In this document: in pieces, positions 25,558 to 34,375 of the stretch | Layout of the letters: each line of letters opens with the position of its first letter | Position numbering within the stretch: the stretch's first letter is position 1 | Source of the DNA: 20-14-all-45-10 sp964435965 | Lineage (GTDB): Bacteria > Chloroflexota > Dehalococcoidia > GIF9 > AB-539-J10 | Length of the DNA: 58,410 nt | Direction: 5' to 3' | Assembly (NCBI GenBank): GCA_964435965.1 | Contig: CAYTBB010000003.1 | Coordinates: forward strand, 1 to 58,410 | The notes under the pieces: generated by a model | The model's database searches: none | Told to the model about the DNA's origin: nothing | The model's input: only the letters and a program-made list of their open reading frames with translations | Made by a program: the position numbers and the translations under genes

Positions 25558-26455
25558 CCTGTTCCCCCCTTTTCTTAAAAAATTCATCGATATGTTCTTT
25601 AATCCATTTGGCATCCTCTTCAGTTATTCCTCTTGGCTTAGCTTGGGCAACAAATTTTCTTTCATCATATCGCTCCTTTATTTCTGGCGGGAATCCTTCA
25701 TAGAGCCTCTCAACAATCTCTTCTATCTGGGCAACCATCTTATCGAGAAACCCAAAATCAACCCTAATTCCCAGAATATCAGCAAAAACCTCGAGCACTG
25801 ACTTTGAGGCCTTGGGATAAGGGAAGGGAGAACCAGAAAGCCAATCTGGTATCTCCCCCATGAGACAAATACTTTCCAGTCCCCTCTTCTTAGCCACTGC
25901 CAGCAAAAGACCATTTAATCCAGTAATAACCCCTTCACCTTCTCTGCCTCCTATTTCGCTTATTAAAATTGTATTTTGATACCTTATTACCTCCTCTACT
26001 AACTTCTCAGAACTTACCACTGAAACAACTCTTGGTTTCACAGTATGGTGAATGTGTGAAACACAGGCACCCGAAGTATAAACTCTCTGGCAGCCAAACC
26101 TTTCAGCTACATCTAAAACTAGATTGGCCATCTGGTAAGCCTTTTCTCCTGTGGCATAGGTTCTCTCCCCCTCGGTTGGCTGTTTTTCTCCGAGGAAAAA
26201 TATTAAATCTTTCCTTTCCAGCCTCTGATAATAAAATTTGTTGCTGGGGAACTCTAAGCTTTCGAGCAAACCGTCCCTGATGGAGACCTTCTTGGGATAG
26301 AAAAAGTCCCAGGGTTCTATTTGTCCGAACTCTTCTGCTACTAGCACCCCCTTCAAGGTATCAGCAGCAATTAGCCCGATATTCCCAATCCCTGGCCAGC
26401 CGCAAATCAGGTCAGGTTTTTCCAGCTCAGGCTCTTTAAAAAGTCTTATTCCCAT
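25538..26455 (-). CDS. PAC2-family protein (first of tandem pair)
   Basis: A 305-residue PAC2-family protein. LICGWPGIGNIGLIAADTL near the N-terminus and RVYTSGACVSHIHHT are family landmarks. ISEIGGREGEGVITGLNGLLL, then ICLMGEIPDWLSG, match the core of archaeal/actinobacterial PAC2 proteins such as those annotated as ATP-grasp superfamily or proteasome assembly chaperone. The charged C-terminal tail (about 225-305) is helical. It shares ancestry with the downstream PAC2 gene, which it overlaps, but the two are far apart in sequence. Its start (26455) faces the divergent rtcA gene across 129 bp that contain a perfect inverted repeat. Confidence 0.85.
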   Translation of the reverse strand: MGIRLFKEPELEKPDLICGWPGIGNIGLIAADTLKGVLVAEEFGQIEPWDFFYPKKVSIRDGLLESLEFPSNKFYYQRLERKDLIFFLGEKQPTEGERTYATGEKAYQMANLVLDVAERFGCQRVYTSGACVSHIHHTVKPRVVSVVSSEKLVEEVIRYQNTILISEIGGREGEGVITGLNGLLLAVAKKRGLESICLMGEIPDWLSGSPFPYPKASKSVLEVFADILGIRVDFGFLDKMVAQIEEIVERLYEGFPPEIKERYDERKFVAQAKPRGITEEDAKWIKEHIDEFFKKRGEQGGQSSV

Positions 26456-26473
26456 CCCTTGCCTCCCTTTGGC

Positions 26474-26504
26474 TGCCCTTCAGAAATCTTATCATTGAAG
26501 GGCA
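26474..26504. promoter_or_regulatory. Perfect 9-bp inverted repeat in divergent PAC2/rtcA region
   Basis: TGCCCTTCA (26474-26482) and TGAAGGGCA (26496-26504) are exact inverted repeats separated by 13 nt. They lie 19 nt upstream of the PAC2 start and 80 nt upstream of rtcA. There is no T-run, so an operator or a 5'-leader hairpin is more likely than a terminator. Confidence 0.4.
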
Positions 26505-26584
26505 CAAACTGTATTTTAGCGCATAACACACATAGAGGTATAAAATATTACACTCCTTCTTCAAAGGATGAGAAAGAATAACAG

Positions 26585-27622
26585 ATGATAACCGTGGATG
26601 GTGGGGCAAAGTCGGGAAGCGGAACTATAGTCCGCTACTCTGTGGCCCTGGCTAGCCTGCTCGGGAAGGAGATAAAGATAGAAAATATCAGGGCGAAGAG
26701 GAAGAAACCGGGATTAAGAGCGCAACACCTCAAGGTTATCCAGGCCTGTCAGGAGATGTGCCAAGGCACAGCGAGTAATGCCGTGGTGGGCTCTAAGGAG
26801 ATTGCCTATGCTCCAAAGGAAAAGTTTAAAGGAGGGGAGTATCACTGGGATATAGGGACAGCAGGGTCAACCACAATGATGGCACAAACTCTTCTGCCTT
26901 TAGCTTGCTTTGCGGGAAAGCCTTCCAAATTCAGGCTTGAAGGCGGGCTATTCCAGGATTTTGCTCCCTCTGCTTATCATATGAAATTTGTCTTGCTTCC
27001 AATTTTGGAGCAAATGGGAATTCATGCTGAGCTTGAGATAGTTCGCCCTGGCTACGTGCCACGAGGAGGCGGGATTATAGAAATTGAAGTTGAGCCGGTA
27101 AAGAAATTGAAGCCTTTGAGCCTCACTGAACAAGGGGAGGGTCTCGGTATTAAAGGAATCGCCCTCTCCTCTCATTTGAAGGGAAGGAAAGTGAGCCATC
27201 GGATGGCAGAGGAATGCCAGAAGGTATTAGGCACTTATGGCTATAAGGCTGAAATCCGGGAAATTTACGATGAGAGTTCGCTTCAGGAGGGTGCTGCTCT
27301 GGCGATATATGCTAAGACGAGTTTAGGTAGCAGTATTGGCTCGGATAGAGCGGGAAGGCCGGGAAGAAGCTCCGAATCCATTGGAAGGTACGTAGCCCAA
27401 AGCTTTGTGGAGGATGTTAAAACTGGTGCCGCGGTTGATAGGTATATAGCAGACCAGCTCATAATCTATGCCGGCTTGGCTGATGGGATTACCAGATATT
27501 TAATTCCACGCATTACCGAACATATCGAAACGAACTTATGGTTGATTGAGGAATTTCTCGGTGCCAAAACAAAACTCAGGGGCAATCTCATAGAGATAGA
27601 AGGGATTGGCTTCAAGGGGTAA
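26585..27622 (+). CDS. rtcA: RNA 3'-terminal phosphate cyclase
   Basis: Converts RNA 3'-phosphate to a 2',3'-cyclic phosphate using ATP, through an adenylylated histidine. The 345-residue length is standard. The N-terminus DGGAKSGSGTIVRYSVALA corresponds to the family D-G-x-x-G-E-G-G-Q-x-x-R block. The nucleotide site includes GTAGSTTMMAQTLLP. The C-terminal signature ADQLIIYAGLADG is followed by the catalytic histidine in TEHIETN. The family EGGQ is here K-S-G-S-G-T, an unusual substitution in the first block. No RtcB ligase or RtcR regulator is in the window. It is divergent from the PAC2 pair. Confidence 0.88.
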   Translation: MITVDGGAKSGSGTIVRYSVALASLLGKEIKIENIRAKRKKPGLRAQHLKVIQACQEMCQGTASNAVVGSKEIAYAPKEKFKGGEYHWDIGTAGSTTMMAQTLLPLACFAGKPSKFRLEGGLFQDFAPSAYHMKFVLLPILEQMGIHAELEIVRPGYVPRGGGIIEIEVEPVKKLKPLSLTEQGEGLGIKGIALSSHLKGRKVSHRMAEECQKVLGTYGYKAEIREIYDESSLQEGAALAIYAKTSLGSSIGSDRAGRPGRSSESIGRYVAQSFVEDVKTGAAVDRYIADQLIIYAGLADGITRYLIPRITEHIETNLWLIEEFLGAKTKLRGNLIEIEGIGFKG

Positions 27623-27733
27623 GGGTTATAGGGATGCCCGTCGAACCGGCCTTGGAGGGATATTCCCAACTCGGTCTCTTTCCCAAGACCTACATAAGGA
27701 TCTGGGATTCTGTCATTTAAGGGTATGTTGCTG

Positions 27734-27982
27734 CTACTCGTCCACCCTTTCCACTTCAATGGTGCATTCAGTGACTAGAGCAGCAATTGCTCCAAGCGCA
27801 GCCAATACTGGAGCTGCCAGGACTGCTGCCGCAGCTACAGGAACGCCTACCGTTAACGGGATATCTATCAAAGGACGGCCTTTATGCAGTAAACGAACTC
27901 TTCTGACATTCCCCTGATGTATTAGCTGCTTGACCTTCTCAACCAGTTGACTTCCGTCCACAGTGAACTTCTCCGTTGTCAT
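27734..27982 (-). CDS. DUF4342 family protein
   Basis: An 82-residue protein. The N-terminal half (EKFTVDGSQLVEKVKQLIHQGNVRRVRL) is the DUF4342 pattern, followed by the strand KGRPLIDIPLTVG. A hydrophobic Ala/Val-rich segment (VAAAAVLAAPVLAALGAIAA) is probably a membrane anchor or helical hairpin. Function is unknown; in some bacteria the domain is found with ubiquitin-associated-like (UBA) helices. An AGGAGG-like site precedes ATG 27982. It is in a minus-strand run with a small hypothetical protein and the ABC-2 exporter genes. Confidence 0.75.
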   Translation of the reverse strand: MTTEKFTVDGSQLVEKVKQLIHQGNVRRVRLLHKGRPLIDIPLTVGVPVAAAAVLAAPVLAALGAIAALVTECTIEVERVDE

Positions 27983-28003
27983 TGTTCTTAACCTCCTATG
28001 ACC

Positions 28004-28255
28004 TCAATCTCCTAAAATCCTCTCGGCTAAGAAATTCTTCACTACATCCGAGACTTCCTCTTTTGAGCACCTGGCTCTCCACATCCCTTCCGGCAAGTTG
28101 AAAAGTAACCACTTCTTGCGAATTCCCTTGCCCATAATGAGAACGAAATCCCCTGTCTTAGGATCCTGGGAAATTTCTATTAGACCCTTGTTCTTCAATC
28201 CCCGCATCCGTGTTCTGTCTCGAATCCTTATTTCCTCCATTTTCATTTTTTCCAC
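28004..28255 (-). CDS. Small hypothetical protein (83 aa)
   Basis: No family recognised. The first third is very basic and methionine-rich (EKMKMEEIRIRDRTRMRG). The middle is a beta-like segment, GLIEISQDPKTGDFVLIMGKG, and a W-containing segment, KKWLLFNLPEGMWRAR, follows. There is one cysteine and no membrane helix. It lies 13 nt after the ABC-2 permease gene and 21 nt before DUF4342 on the same strand, so it is probably transcribed with the exporter. A small nucleic-acid-binding protein would fit the charge but is not shown. Confidence 0.5.
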   Translation of the reverse strand: MEKMKMEEIRIRDRTRMRGLKNKGLIEISQDPKTGDFVLIMGKGIRKKWLLFNLPEGMWRARCSKEEVSDVVKNFLAERILGD

Positions 28256-28268
28256 CTCAGTTTGTTTT

Positions 28269-29024
28269 TTATCCTTTACTGCTCAAAACTATCCGTTCCT
28301 TGGTGACCAGGCGGGAGAGGTAAATTGTCACTAGGGCTAAGACAGCGGCAACTCCTAGGGAGATAAAGACAATGCTCCATGATGCAGAGCCAAACTTCAA
28401 AACGGGAGGGGAAAGTCCAAACATAACAGCAATTACCAGCCCTATAAGGGCAGCATTGATCCAGTGTATATTGGTGATGATAAGCTGTAGCGTTATCATC
28501 AGAGAGGCAAAGGAAAAGACGATAAGCGGCACAGCTACCAGAATTGCCACCAATGGAGCTGCACCAGGCATAATAAAGTGCCCTAACTTAGGAACTATGA
28601 AGAATTGATTTATGCCAACTATGCCACTAAAGGTGAACACCAGCCCTAAAATCACACTGGGCAAAAACACTGCCAAACTTTTTCCAAGGCAGATTTGCCT
28701 CAGGCTGAGAGGTGTGCACAGTAAAGACTCGATGGAGCGTTTCACCTTCTCCATAGTAAGAGTATAGGCGTTGGTATACATGCAGAACAGTAGCATGAGC
28801 ATAAGGGAAAGCGTGAAGGCGGTAGTGCCCACAAGAGGTTGAATAGCCGAGGCTATTTCCGCTAGCGATGTTTCTTGTTGTATTAAAGCGCCGATGTTCC
28901 TTCCAAGTCCCGCGGCTAGCGCTACCAGGACAAATATGACTATCCCCATGCTGACATAAAAAGCCTTGGTGCGCAGGGTTTCCCTCAAATCCTTTTTCAC
29001 AATCACCATTATCTTTTTCATCAT
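28269..29024 (-). CDS. ABC-2 type transporter permease
   Basis: A 251-residue membrane protein with about six transmembrane helices. Its N-terminus KIMVIVKKDLRETLRTKAFYV is typical of ABC-2 permeases, with the family segment EKVKRSIESLLCTPLSLRQICLGK after the second helix. ATG 29024 overlaps the stop of the ATPase gene (29021) by four bases, so it is translationally coupled. The pair resembles NatAB/bacitracin-type exporters; the substrate cannot be inferred. Confidence 0.88.
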   Translation of the reverse strand: MMKKIMVIVKKDLRETLRTKAFYVSMGIVIFVLVALAAGLGRNIGALIQQETSLAEIASAIQPLVGTTAFTLSLMLMLLFCMYTNAYTLTMEKVKRSIESLLCTPLSLRQICLGKSLAVFLPSVILGLVFTFSGIVGINQFFIVPKLGHFIMPGAAPLVAILVAVPLIVFSFASLMITLQLIITNIHWINAALIGLVIAVMFGLSPPVLKFGSASWSIVFISLGVAAVLALVTIYLSRLVTKERIVLSSKG

Positions 29025-29965
29025 TCCCTTCCCTTTGTCACCTTGGCGTAAATTTCCTCCAGGGATATTTCGCCCTTTCTGACCTCCTCTACGCCTATGC
29101 TCTTCTGGGAAAGTATAGCTACTATTTCAGAGACATCGCCCCGGCCATCAAGCTGGAGACGCAGTTTTTGAGCTTCCTTGCAGCAGCTTGTCACATAAGG
29201 CAAGGCTTCAAGCTCAGCCACAAGCCCGTCGAGTAACCTGGCTTCTTCCGTAGTTGTTATCCCGGTTTCTATGATTACCTCTCTTCTGCCCATATCCCTT
29301 CTCAATTTCTCTAGCTCGCCATAGAGCTTTATTTCCCCTTGGTCTATTAGAGCAATGCGGTTGCAAATTCGCTGCACTTCATCCAGGTTGTGAGAGCTCA
29401 GGAAAATGGTCTTACCTCTCTGTGCTAAGTTAAGAATGATTTGTCTCACCTCTATCTGCCCTGTAGGGTCAACGCCAGCGGTGGGCTCATCGAAGATGAG
29501 GAGGTCAGGCTCATGAAGCATAGACCGTGCTAGCGCTAGCTTCTGCCTCATTCCCTTGGAATAAGAGGATACTTTGTCTCCTGCTCTGTCGCTTAGTTCC
29601 ACTAGCTCCAGCATTTCATCTATTCTTTTGCTTTTCAAAGCTGAGGGCATGCCATAAATCTGGCAATAGTAACCCAGATTTTCGTAAGCGGTCATATTGT
29701 CATACAGCCCATCAGCCTCGAGAACAAAGCCAACCTTTTCTCTGGCATCGTCACAGCCGACATTCTTGCCTAGAATAAATGCCTTGCCTGAATTGGGTGG
29801 AAAAAGTCCCAGGATGACCCTGATGGTAGTAGTCTTGCCTGCTCCGTTGGGTCCGAGGTAGCCAAATATATCTCCCTGCTCCACAACAAAGCTAATATTC
29901 TTGAGAATCTGACGATCCGCTAGGATTTTGGTGACATTGTCCAACGTTATTACAGCTTCAGCCAT
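29021..29965 (-). CDS. ABC transporter ATP-binding protein (exporter type)
   Basis: A 314-residue CcmA/NatA-type ATPase. Walker A is GPNGAGKTT near residues 38-46, the signature is SSYSKGMRQKLALARSM near 137, Walker B is LLIFDEPTAGVDP and the switch histidine is in LSSHNLDEVQ. A roughly 90-residue C-terminal extension after the nucleotide-binding domain is typical of drug- or sodium-type exporters. It works with the overlapping permease gene downstream. A 27-nt gap separates it from the NAD-salvage fusion gene, so they may share a transcript. Confidence 0.92.
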   Translation of the reverse strand: MAEAVITLDNVTKILADRQILKNISFVVEQGDIFGYLGPNGAGKTTTIRVILGLFPPNSGKAFILGKNVGCDDAREKVGFVLEADGLYDNMTAYENLGYYCQIYGMPSALKSKRIDEMLELVELSDRAGDKVSSYSKGMRQKLALARSMLHEPDLLIFDEPTAGVDPTGQIEVRQIILNLAQRGKTIFLSSHNLDEVQRICNRIALIDQGEIKLYGELEKLRRDMGRREVIIETGITTTEEARLLDGLVAELEALPYVTSCCKEAQKLRLQLDGRGDVSEIVAILSQKSIGVEEVRKGEISLEEIYAKVTKGRE

Positions 29966-29992
29966 ATTGTTGATCTTTTCTCAGCGGTTTTT

Positions 29993-31519
29993 TTACATCA
30001 CCCTTTTTAGCCTAGGGTTGGGGGTGATGCCGGGCATTCTGCCTCTTTTGGCGATGGGCTTGCCTTCTACCTCGTGAAGGTCTGCGCTGAAATCGATAGG
30101 CGCGGCATCGCTGATATAACTGCCAACAGCGAAGATATCAACGGGTGCCCTTTGGCTGATAAACTGTCTGATGCGCTCTGGATTAAATCCGCCACTGACA
30201 ACAATCTTCACCTCTTTAAATCCCTCAAGGTCTAGCCAGGCTCTCACTTCTTTGACTAAATCGGCAGTGACCCTGCCTCTTTCCGAGGGAGTGTCTAACC
30301 TTACACCTTGTAACCTTCCCTGCATTGCTTTAGCCACCGCGACACTTTCTCTAACCTCATCCTCAAAAGTATCCACCAAGGCAATACGTGGCACTTCGGG
30401 AGGCATATGCTTATCAAAGGCGAGAGTAGCTTTGGCGGTGCTGTCCAAAATAATGATGAGGGCATGAGGTATGGTGCCGATGGGTTTTATGCCAGCAAGC
30501 TTAGCGCCAACGGTACTAGCACAGCCTGTGCAGCCCCCTACGATAGCGGAGTACTCCATAACACCGACTACGGAAGGGTGGACATGACGGGCGCCAAAAC
30601 TAATAACAGGAATGCCCTGAGCAGCATCAACACATTCTCGAGCAGCAGTGGCCCAGCCACTGCAATGGGCAAGAATGCCCAGATAGGTAGTTTCATAAGT
30701 TCCATAGCTTTGGTAGGGGGCTTTTATGCGCAGGACTACTTCTTTTTTGTCAAAAGATTCGCCTTCTGCTAGTGCCCAAACTTCACGTTTATCCTCAGGA
30801 AGCACCTTTTCTAGTAGGGCTTTAACCTCTTCAATACCACAGAGGATACCTGCTTGTCTGGAGAATACCTCCATAGTGGCTACAGGATTGATACCCTCCC
30901 TTTTAAGTATCTCCACTGTGCGAGGGAAGTAAATATCGGCAGTTTCCCCGCTTAGCCAGGAGTCAGGGATTTCGAAACGAGGCTCAGGCACCTTGACTGT
31001 AGGTTTGATAAGCTTGGCACCGAGTACCCTTTCCATATAGTCCAGGGCGAAGAGATGAGCCCTATTGTCGAAGGAAGCAACACAATCGACGGGGATTTCA
31101 ACTTCGTAGCCCCTGTTTCTGGCATCAATTACTGCCTGCAGAACACAAATATGGGTGCATACACCACAGACGACTATGGTTTCGGGCTTGAGTGCCTCTA
31201 GTTTTTCCCCCAGAAGAGTATCATAGAAACTGCTAAAAGTTCTTTTTGGTATTATTTCACCAGGATATGGGGAAAGTTCGGGTATGATTTCAGCTTCAGC
31301 GGTACCTTCAATACAATGCGGCGGGAACATTCTGAATTCTGGGTCATCAGGTGCATGGTGGTCACACAGGTAGAAGATTTTCGAGTTCTGCTCTAACTCT
31401 CGCTCCAGCAGTTTCTTGACATTGGGTATGATACTTCGGGCGTCGACACCACAGTAAAGTGGATAAGCTTCCTCGAAAAACCCGCGTAACATGTCTGATA
31501 CAAGTACTACTCTAGCCAT
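29993..31519 (-). CDS. Nicotinamidase / nicotinate phosphoribosyltransferase fusion
   Basis: A 508-residue fusion of two NAD-salvage enzymes. Residues 1-175 form a cysteine-hydrolase (isochorismatase-fold) nicotinamidase. Its triad is D9 (VSDMLRGFF), K92 (IIPKRTFSSF) and C125 (GVCTHICVLQ), with metal ligands in CDHHAPDDPEF. Residues ~180-508 match nicotinate phosphoribosyltransferase of the short archaeal/Chloroflexota type: YQSYGTYETTYLG, SFGARHVHPS, GGCTGCASTVGAKL, and VVSGGFNPERI for the phosphoribosyl site. Together they would turn nicotinamide into nicotinate and then nicotinate mononucleotide. There is no frame break at the join. It sits between the purine genes and an ABC exporter. The nadA and nadC genes at the right end make the same mononucleotide de novo. 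Confidence 0.88.
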   Translation of the reverse strand: MARVVLVSDMLRGFFEEAYPLYCGVDARSIIPNVKKLLERELEQNSKIFYLCDHHAPDDPEFRMFPPHCIEGTAEAEIIPELSPYPGEIIPKRTFSSFYDTLLGEKLEALKPETIVVCGVCTHICVLQAVIDARNRGYEVEIPVDCVASFDNRAHLFALDYMERVLGAKLIKPTVKVPEPRFEIPDSWLSGETADIYFPRTVEILKREGINPVATMEVFSRQAGILCGIEEVKALLEKVLPEDKREVWALAEGESFDKKEVVLRIKAPYQSYGTYETTYLGILAHCSGWATAARECVDAAQGIPVISFGARHVHPSVVGVMEYSAIVGGCTGCASTVGAKLAGIKPIGTIPHALIIILDSTAKATLAFDKHMPPEVPRIALVDTFEDEVRESVAVAKAMQGRLQGVRLDTPSERGRVTADLVKEVRAWLDLEGFKEVKIVVSGGFNPERIRQFISQRAPVDIFAVGSYISDAAPIDFSADLHEVEGKPIAKRGRMPGITPNPRLKRVM

Positions 31520-31522
31520 AGC

Positions 31523-31815
31523 CTAAAAACTGATTATAGGACTTCTTGCGCTTCCTGTGCAAACGGCAGTTAGTGAGAAGCTCTGCATTCCTTGCTCGTC
31601 ATCCTCTCGTAGAGAAGCTGACTTCCCGCTATCATCCACTTTCAAAGTCTCGAAGATTATCTGCGATATGTTTATTCTATTGTCTATCTGGTATGTCAAG
31701 CCGCAAATACTGCCACAGCAGGAACCACAATCAGTGGGATTGTTCAGTTTCTATCATATTTTCTAGATCGGCGATGCACTCTGCTTTCTTTCCAGCGTCA
31801 GCCCATCTTCTCCTT
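31523..31815 (-). pseudogene. Possible frameshifted small cysteine-rich gene
   Basis: Between purH and the NAD-salvage gene the minus strand is open in two successive frames. One frame gives AGKKAECIADLENMIETEQS, then a stop. The other starts beside it with TDCGSCCGSICGLTYQIDN and runs about 75 codons to a stop three bases before the next gene. Together they look like one ~95-residue protein with a C-x2-CC-x3-C cluster broken by a frameshift. No family is recognised; the remainder of the 300-bp gap shows nothing. Confidence 0.3.
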
Positions 31816-31819
31816 GAGC

Positions 31820-33343
31820 TCAGTGTCTAAAATGGCGGACATCGGTGAATACCATGGCTACATCATATTTATTGGCTACGGCGATTACCTCTTTATCCCT
31901 TACAGAGCCTCCGGGCTGGATAATGGCAGTAACTCCGTGGCTAATGGCCAATTCAGGACCATCGGCGAAGGGGAAGAAGGCATCTGAGGCGAGAACACTA
32001 TCCTTGGCTTGCTCGCCAGCTATCTTTAAAGCCAGCTCAACACTTACCACACGAGATGGCTGTCCTGCTCCCATACCTAATAATGTTTTGTCCTTAGCAA
32101 TAACTATGGCATTGGACTTTATACCTTTGACTGCTTTCCAGGCGAAAAGCAAGTCTGATAGTTCTTGCTCTGTAGGTTGGCGATTGGTAACTGTGCGAGG
32201 TTGAAGCTCTGACTCGGTGAAGAAGTCTGGTGTTTGAATCAGAAAGCCGCCTTGGACATAGCGGAAATCAAGACGCTGGTTATCTAAACTTGGCACCGGT
32301 GTTTTAACAAGTCGTAAGCTCTTTTTACGGCCTAATAGCTCTAGGGCCCCCTTTTCATATTCTGGGGCAATGATAGCATCATAATGAGTCTTGTCTATTT
32401 CTTGGGCAGTGGCTAAATCTATAACTTGGTTACTAGCAACTATGCCACCAAAGGCAGCTACAGGGTCTCCAGCCAAGGCTCTTCGGTAAGCCTCAGCTAA
32501 ATTAGCATGGCTGGCAAGCCCGCAGGAATTGGTGTGTTTCATTATGGCTACAGTGGGAGTAGCAAAGTTGCTCAGAATATTTAAGGCAGCATCAAAATCA
32601 AGAAGGTTATTGAAGGAGATTTCAGGGCCGCTAATTTTTTTTAGTGTAGCTAAGCCAGCTTGCGGTTGCCTCACATCTTGCTCTAGATAAAAGGCGGCTT
32701 TTTGGTGATGGTTCTCACCAAAACGAAGGCCATAAGCTTTCTTCAATGCTATAGTCATTTCTTCCGGGAAAGTTTCTTCGCTAAGGTATTGAGCGATAGC
32801 AGTATCATAGATAGCCACATGCTGGAAAGCTTTACGGGCTAATTTTTTTCTTTCTGCTAAATCTACGCTGCCCTGGCGCAGCTTTTGCAGAATGGGGTCG
32901 TAATCCTCAGGGTCGACAATTACCAGGACTGAGGGGAAATTCTTGGCTGCTGAGCGAATCATAGTTGGGCCACCAATATCAATGTTCTCCAACGCTTCGT
33001 CCAAAGAAACTTCGCCTCGGGTCACTGTCTCGATGAAGGGGTAAAGGTTTACTACTACTAGGTCAATAGTTTCGATGTGGCTTTTAGCCAGCTCGGCTAA
33101 GTGTTGAGGTAAATCGCGTCTTGCCAGAATGCCGCCATGGACTGCAGGGTGAAGCGTCTTTACTCTGCCATCAAGGATTTCAGGAAAGCCGGTAAGCTCC
33201 GAGACGCTGTGGACTTTTATTCTAGCCCCCTCCAGTGACTTCTTAGTGCCCCCAGTACTAAAGACCTCGATGCCTAGCTCCTGCAAACCTTGAGCGAAAT
33301 CAGCTATACCAGATTTGTTTGAAACACTTATGATTGCGCGCAC
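31820..33343 (-). CDS. purH: Bifunctional AICAR formyltransferase / IMP cyclohydrolase
   Basis: Catalyses the last two steps of IMP synthesis: transfer of a formyl group from 10-formyl-THF to AICAR, then ring closure. The 507-residue protein has the N-terminal MGS-like cyclohydrolase domain (AIISVSNKSGIADFAQGL, GIEVFSTGGTKK, GRVKTLHPAVHGGIL). The C-terminal transformylase domain follows (LRFGENHHQKAAFY, MKHTNSCGLA, FPFADGPELA, QPGGSVRDKE). All domain landmarks are intact. It lies 9 nt after purM in a purF-purM-purH operon. Confidence 0.97.
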   Translation of the reverse strand: MRAIISVSNKSGIADFAQGLQELGIEVFSTGGTKKSLEGARIKVHSVSELTGFPEILDGRVKTLHPAVHGGILARRDLPQHLAELAKSHIETIDLVVVNLYPFIETVTRGEVSLDEALENIDIGGPTMIRSAAKNFPSVLVIVDPEDYDPILQKLRQGSVDLAERKKLARKAFQHVAIYDTAIAQYLSEETFPEEMTIALKKAYGLRFGENHHQKAAFYLEQDVRQPQAGLATLKKISGPEISFNNLLDFDAALNILSNFATPTVAIMKHTNSCGLASHANLAEAYRRALAGDPVAAFGGIVASNQVIDLATAQEIDKTHYDAIIAPEYEKGALELLGRKKSLRLVKTPVPSLDNQRLDFRYVQGGFLIQTPDFFTESELQPRTVTNRQPTEQELSDLLFAWKAVKGIKSNAIVIAKDKTLLGMGAGQPSRVVSVELALKIAGEQAKDSVLASDAFFPFADGPELAISHGVTAIIQPGGSVRDKEVIAVANKYDVAMVFTDVRHFRH

Positions 33344-33352
33344 AGGACCTCC

Positions 33353-34375
33353 TTAAGCTATTATTATTCTTTCCTTACCCTCTACCTTGACTACCTCACC
33401 AATAACCTTGGCTTGAGGCAAAGAAGCAGTCAGTTTGGTTACTTGCTGTGGTGAACAGACAATGGTCATGCCTATCCCCATGTTAAATACGCGATACATT
33501 TCTGTCTCGTCAATATTTCCCTGCTTCTGAATAAGTTTGAAGATAGGGGGTATATTCCAGGAACCTTTGTGCAGATGAGCTGCAAGGCCTTTAGTTAGAA
33601 TGCGGGGCACATTCCCCATAATCCCCCCACCAGTGATATGAGCTAAACCTTTAATCAAAGGTAAGATTGGTTTAAGCTCGGGATAATAGCAGCGGTGGAC
33701 TTGGAGCAATTCCTCGCCCAAGGTTTCCCCCAGCTCGGGATAAAAGTTATTTAGGCAGGAGGGGTTATCCTCTATCCCAAAGACTTTTCTCGCCAGTGAG
33801 TAGCCGTTGGTATGTAAACCAGAGGATGGCAAGCCAAGTATAATATCACCTGCGTTTATGGAACTGCCATCAATGATATTTTTTCTTTCTACCACTCCAA
33901 CAATAAAGCCAACCAAATCATAGCTCCCTTGGGAGTAAATGCCGGGCATCTCGGCAGTCTCGCCGCCGATTAAGGAGCAGCCAATTTCCTGACAAGCTTG
34001 GGCTATGCCTGTAACGACAGCCTCTATTTGCCGGGGCACAAGCTTACTCATAGCAATATAGTCGAGGAAGAAAAGTGGCGCAGCGCCGCAGCAGAGGATG
34101 TCGTTAACACAATGGTTGACGATATCCATGCCCACAGTATCATTCTTATCCAGGAGTGAAGCGATTTTAAGCTTAGTGCCTACTCCATCTACGCTGGAGA
34201 CTAAAACAGGCTCATCATATCCTTTAATTTGGAACATGCTGCCAAAGGAGCCAAAATTGAGGACTTGAGGGCGAAAGGTAGATTGGGCTTGCTTAGCGAT
34301 TAATTTTTTTATCTTATCGGCTGCCTCAATATCGACGCCGGCGAGAGCATAGGTTGGCTTACTTCTGGCTTCCAA
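33353..34375 (-). CDS. purM: Phosphoribosylformylglycinamidine cyclo-ligase (AIR synthetase)
   Basis: Fifth step of purine synthesis, closing the imidazole ring of FGAM with ATP. The 340-residue protein has the PurM-fold signatures VSSVDGVGTKLKIA, DIVNHCVNDILCCGA, GGETAEMPGIY, GLPSSGLHTNGYSLAR and AHITGGGIMGNVPRIL. Its start overlaps the purF stop by 17 nt, so the two are probably translationally coupled. The downstream purH follows after 9 nt. Confidence 0.97.
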   Translation of the reverse strand: MEARSKPTYALAGVDIEAADKIKKLIAKQAQSTFRPQVLNFGSFGSMFQIKGYDEPVLVSSVDGVGTKLKIASLLDKNDTVGMDIVNHCVNDILCCGAAPLFFLDYIAMSKLVPRQIEAVVTGIAQACQEIGCSLIGGETAEMPGIYSQGSYDLVGFIVGVVERKNIIDGSSINAGDIILGLPSSGLHTNGYSLARKVFGIEDNPSCLNNFYPELGETLGEELLQVHRCYYPELKPILPLIKGLAHITGGGIMGNVPRILTKGLAAHLHKGSWNIPPIFKLIQKQGNIDETEMYRVFNMGIGMTIVCSPQQVTKLTASLPQAKVIGEVVKVEGKERIIIA

